Shown here in pieces: positions 62,867 to 64,000 of a stretch of 64,000 nt of DNA. The position numbers and the translations under genes are program-made. Each line of letters starts with the position of its first letter. Positions within the stretch are counted from its first letter, which is position 1. This DNA comes from CAKZSB01 sp964573105 (lineage in GTDB: Bacteria; Pseudomonadota; Gammaproteobacteria; Granulosicoccales; Granulosicoccaceae): NCBI GenBank assembly GCA_964573105.1, contig CAZNIS010000009.1, positions 1 to 64,000 of the forward strand, read 5' to 3'. Below the pieces are notes generated by a model. That model searched no databases, had not been told where the DNA came from, and saw nothing but the letters and a program-made list of their open reading frames with translations.

Positions 62867-64000
62867 GCGGGCAACACGAACAACCGCGGCATTTCGATAC
62901 CAATATCATCGTCATCGGGGCCGGGTCCGGTGGTCTGGTAACCGCACTGATTGCCGCCGCGGTCAAGGCTCGCGTCACACTGATCGAGCGCCACAAAATG
63001 GGTGGCGATTGCCTGAACACCGGCTGTGTACCATCGAAGGCGCTGATTCGCTCGGCGAAGTTTCTGTCCGATGTGGCCAACGCAAAAAAATTCGGCGTGC
63101 ACACCGCCAGCGCCGATTTCGATTTCGCCGAGATCATGGAGCGCGTGCAGGGCATCATCAAGCGTATCGAGCCGCACGACTCGGTCGAGCGCTTCACCGG
63201 CCTGGGTGTCGACTGCATCATGGGTGAGGCGCGCGTAGTCAGCCCCTGGGCAGTCGAGGTGAACGGCCAGACAATCACCGCAAGAAACATCGTGCTGGCC
63301 ACCGGTGCACGCCCGTTTGTGCCGCCGATCAAGGGGCTGGAACAGGTTAGCTGGTACAACTCCGACACGCTATGGGATCTGCGCGAGCAACCAGGCCGCA
63401 TGGTGGTACTCGGGGGCGGACCAATCGGCTGCGAGCTGGCACAATCCTTTGCTCGGCTCGGCAGCGAAGTCTCGCTGGTCGAAATGGCACCGCGGATCAT
63501 GATTCGCGAGGACGAAGAAATCTCCGAGATGATCAAACAGCGGTTCGAATCCGAATCGATGCAGGTGCTGACGGGCACGCGCGCGGTCGAGTGTCGCCGC
63601 GACGGTGACACCCAGTTGCTGATCTGCGAGCGCGACGGCAAGACGCTGGAGATTCCTTTCGATGGTCTGATGGTGGCGATCGGCCGCAAACCGAACGTCG
63701 AGGGCTTTGGTCTGGAGGAACTGGGCGTCGAGCTGCGCAAGAACACAACCATCCAGACCGATGACTTTCTGCGCACTAACTTCCCAAGCATTCTGGCAGT
63801 CGGGGATGTCACTGGCCCCTATCAGTTCACTCACACAGCTTCACACCAGGCGTGGTTTGCAGCGGTCAACAGCTTGTTTGGGATGGTAAAGAAATTTCGC
63901 GTCGATTACTCCGTCGTGCCGTGGGCGACGTTCACCGATCCGGAAGTGGCCCGGGTGGGTCTGAACGAGTCCGAGGCAAAGGAAAAGAACATCCCGCACG
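62863..64000 (+). CDS. FAD-dependent pyridine nucleotide-disulfide oxidoreductase, mercuric-reductase-like (3' truncated by window)
   Basis: At least 379 residues are visible. It has the FAD-binding fold NIIVIGAGSGGLVTALIAAA (about 15-34), redox disulfide GGDCLNTGCVPSK (about 47-59), NAD-binding fold VVLGGGPIGCELAQSFARLG, and the second FAD motif PSILAVGDVTGPYQFTHTA. The start of the dimerisation domain (VPWATFTDPEVARVGLNE) is the last part before the window ends. It lacks an N-terminal heavy-metal domain and no mer genes are nearby, so mercury reduction is unlikely; dihydrolipoyl or other disulfide reduction is more probable. Confidence 0.88.
   Translation, partial: MSGQHEQPRHFDTNIIVIGAGSGGLVTALIAAAVKARVTLIERHKMGGDCLNTGCVPSKALIRSAKFLSDVANAKKFGVHTASADFDFAEIMERVQGIIKRIEPHDSVERFTGLGVDCIMGEARVVSPWAVEVNGQTITARNIVLATGARPFVPPIKGLEQVSWYNSDTLWDLREQPGRMVVLGGGPIGCELAQSFARLGSEVSLVEMAPRIMIREDEEISEMIKQRFESESMQVLTGTRAVECRRDGDTQLLICERDGKTLEIPFDGLMVAIGRKPNVEGFGLEELGVELRKNTTIQTDDFLRTNFPSILAVGDVTGPYQFTHTASHQAWFAAVNSLFGMVKKFRVDYSVVPWATFTDPEVARVGLNESEAKEKNIPH

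Noticed and set aside
62863..64000. Mercury-resistance determinant
   Set aside because: The enzyme has the general disulfide-reductase motifs but no heavy-metal-binding N-terminus, and no merR, merT or merP is visible.

Overview
The window looks like part of a draft or metagenome-assembled chromosome from a free-living, Gram-negative gammaproteobacterium, probably marine. Gram-negative placement rests on a Kdo transferase (waaA), many lipobox lipoproteins and DgkA. A gammaproteobacterial affinity is suggested by the lysS-prfB-recJ-rpfE block, in which prfB has the classic autoregulatory +1 frameshift. Two runs of exactly 100 N (28434-28533 and 33722-33821) are scaffold gaps. I saw no rRNA, tRNA, CRISPR array, phage or intact insertion sequence.

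Layout. 0.3-2.3 kb: cupin, Nudix and SMP-30 genes. 2.6-6.7 kb: a signalling operon with a GAF/PAS histidine kinase, an HDOD response regulator and a response regulator with a degenerate HD-GYP domain. 6.7-9.3 kb: a DddP-like M24 enzyme divergent from a hydroxyproline/betaine-type enolase-superfamily enzyme. 9.7-12.4 kb: a lipoprotein joining DUF1800 and DUF1501 in one chain. 13.0-14.9 kb: a YdcH-like small protein, then a VOC protein and MerR regulator behind a MerR-type operator. 15.1-27.2 kb: mixed accessory genes (epoxide hydrolase-like, SGNH-fold lipoprotein lacking its serine, TerB, VanZ-LamG, diguanylate cyclase, DgkA, two DMT exporters, AI-2E permease). 27.3-28.9 kb: a CHRD lipoprotein with a (GxDGG)n linker broken by an assembly gap.

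29.2-35.8 kb holds the most striking locus. A minus-strand operon encodes a BtpA-like TIM barrel, a type I phosphoribosyltransferase and an AhpD-like protein. The AhpD active site reads Cys-Phe-Tyr-UGA, with the reading frame continuing past the UGA and a hairpin at the right distance to act as a bacterial SECIS. It is probably an undescribed selenoprotein. Divergent from it is a spermidine/putrescine-type ABC transporter.

41.0-47.2 kb carries an amino-group carrier protein pathway (LysW, LysX, LysY, LysZ, LysJ) of the kind best known from Thermus, Deinococcus and archaea. No LysK hydrolase is visible. An EgtC-like class II amidotransferase sits inside the operon and an agmatinase-family enzyme ends it, so product release may use a different hydrolase.

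The remainder is mostly housekeeping: glutathione-dependent formaldehyde dehydrogenase, enoyl-CoA hydratase, gpt, a large acidic lipoprotein, hpaH, waaA followed by a fosA-like gene, recQ, lysS, a 168-bp inverted-repeat element that supplies the prfB stop codon, prfB, recJ, an rpfE-like gene, and a TVP38 protein coupled to a disulfide reductase that runs off the window. Five DMT-superfamily exporters are scattered through the window.
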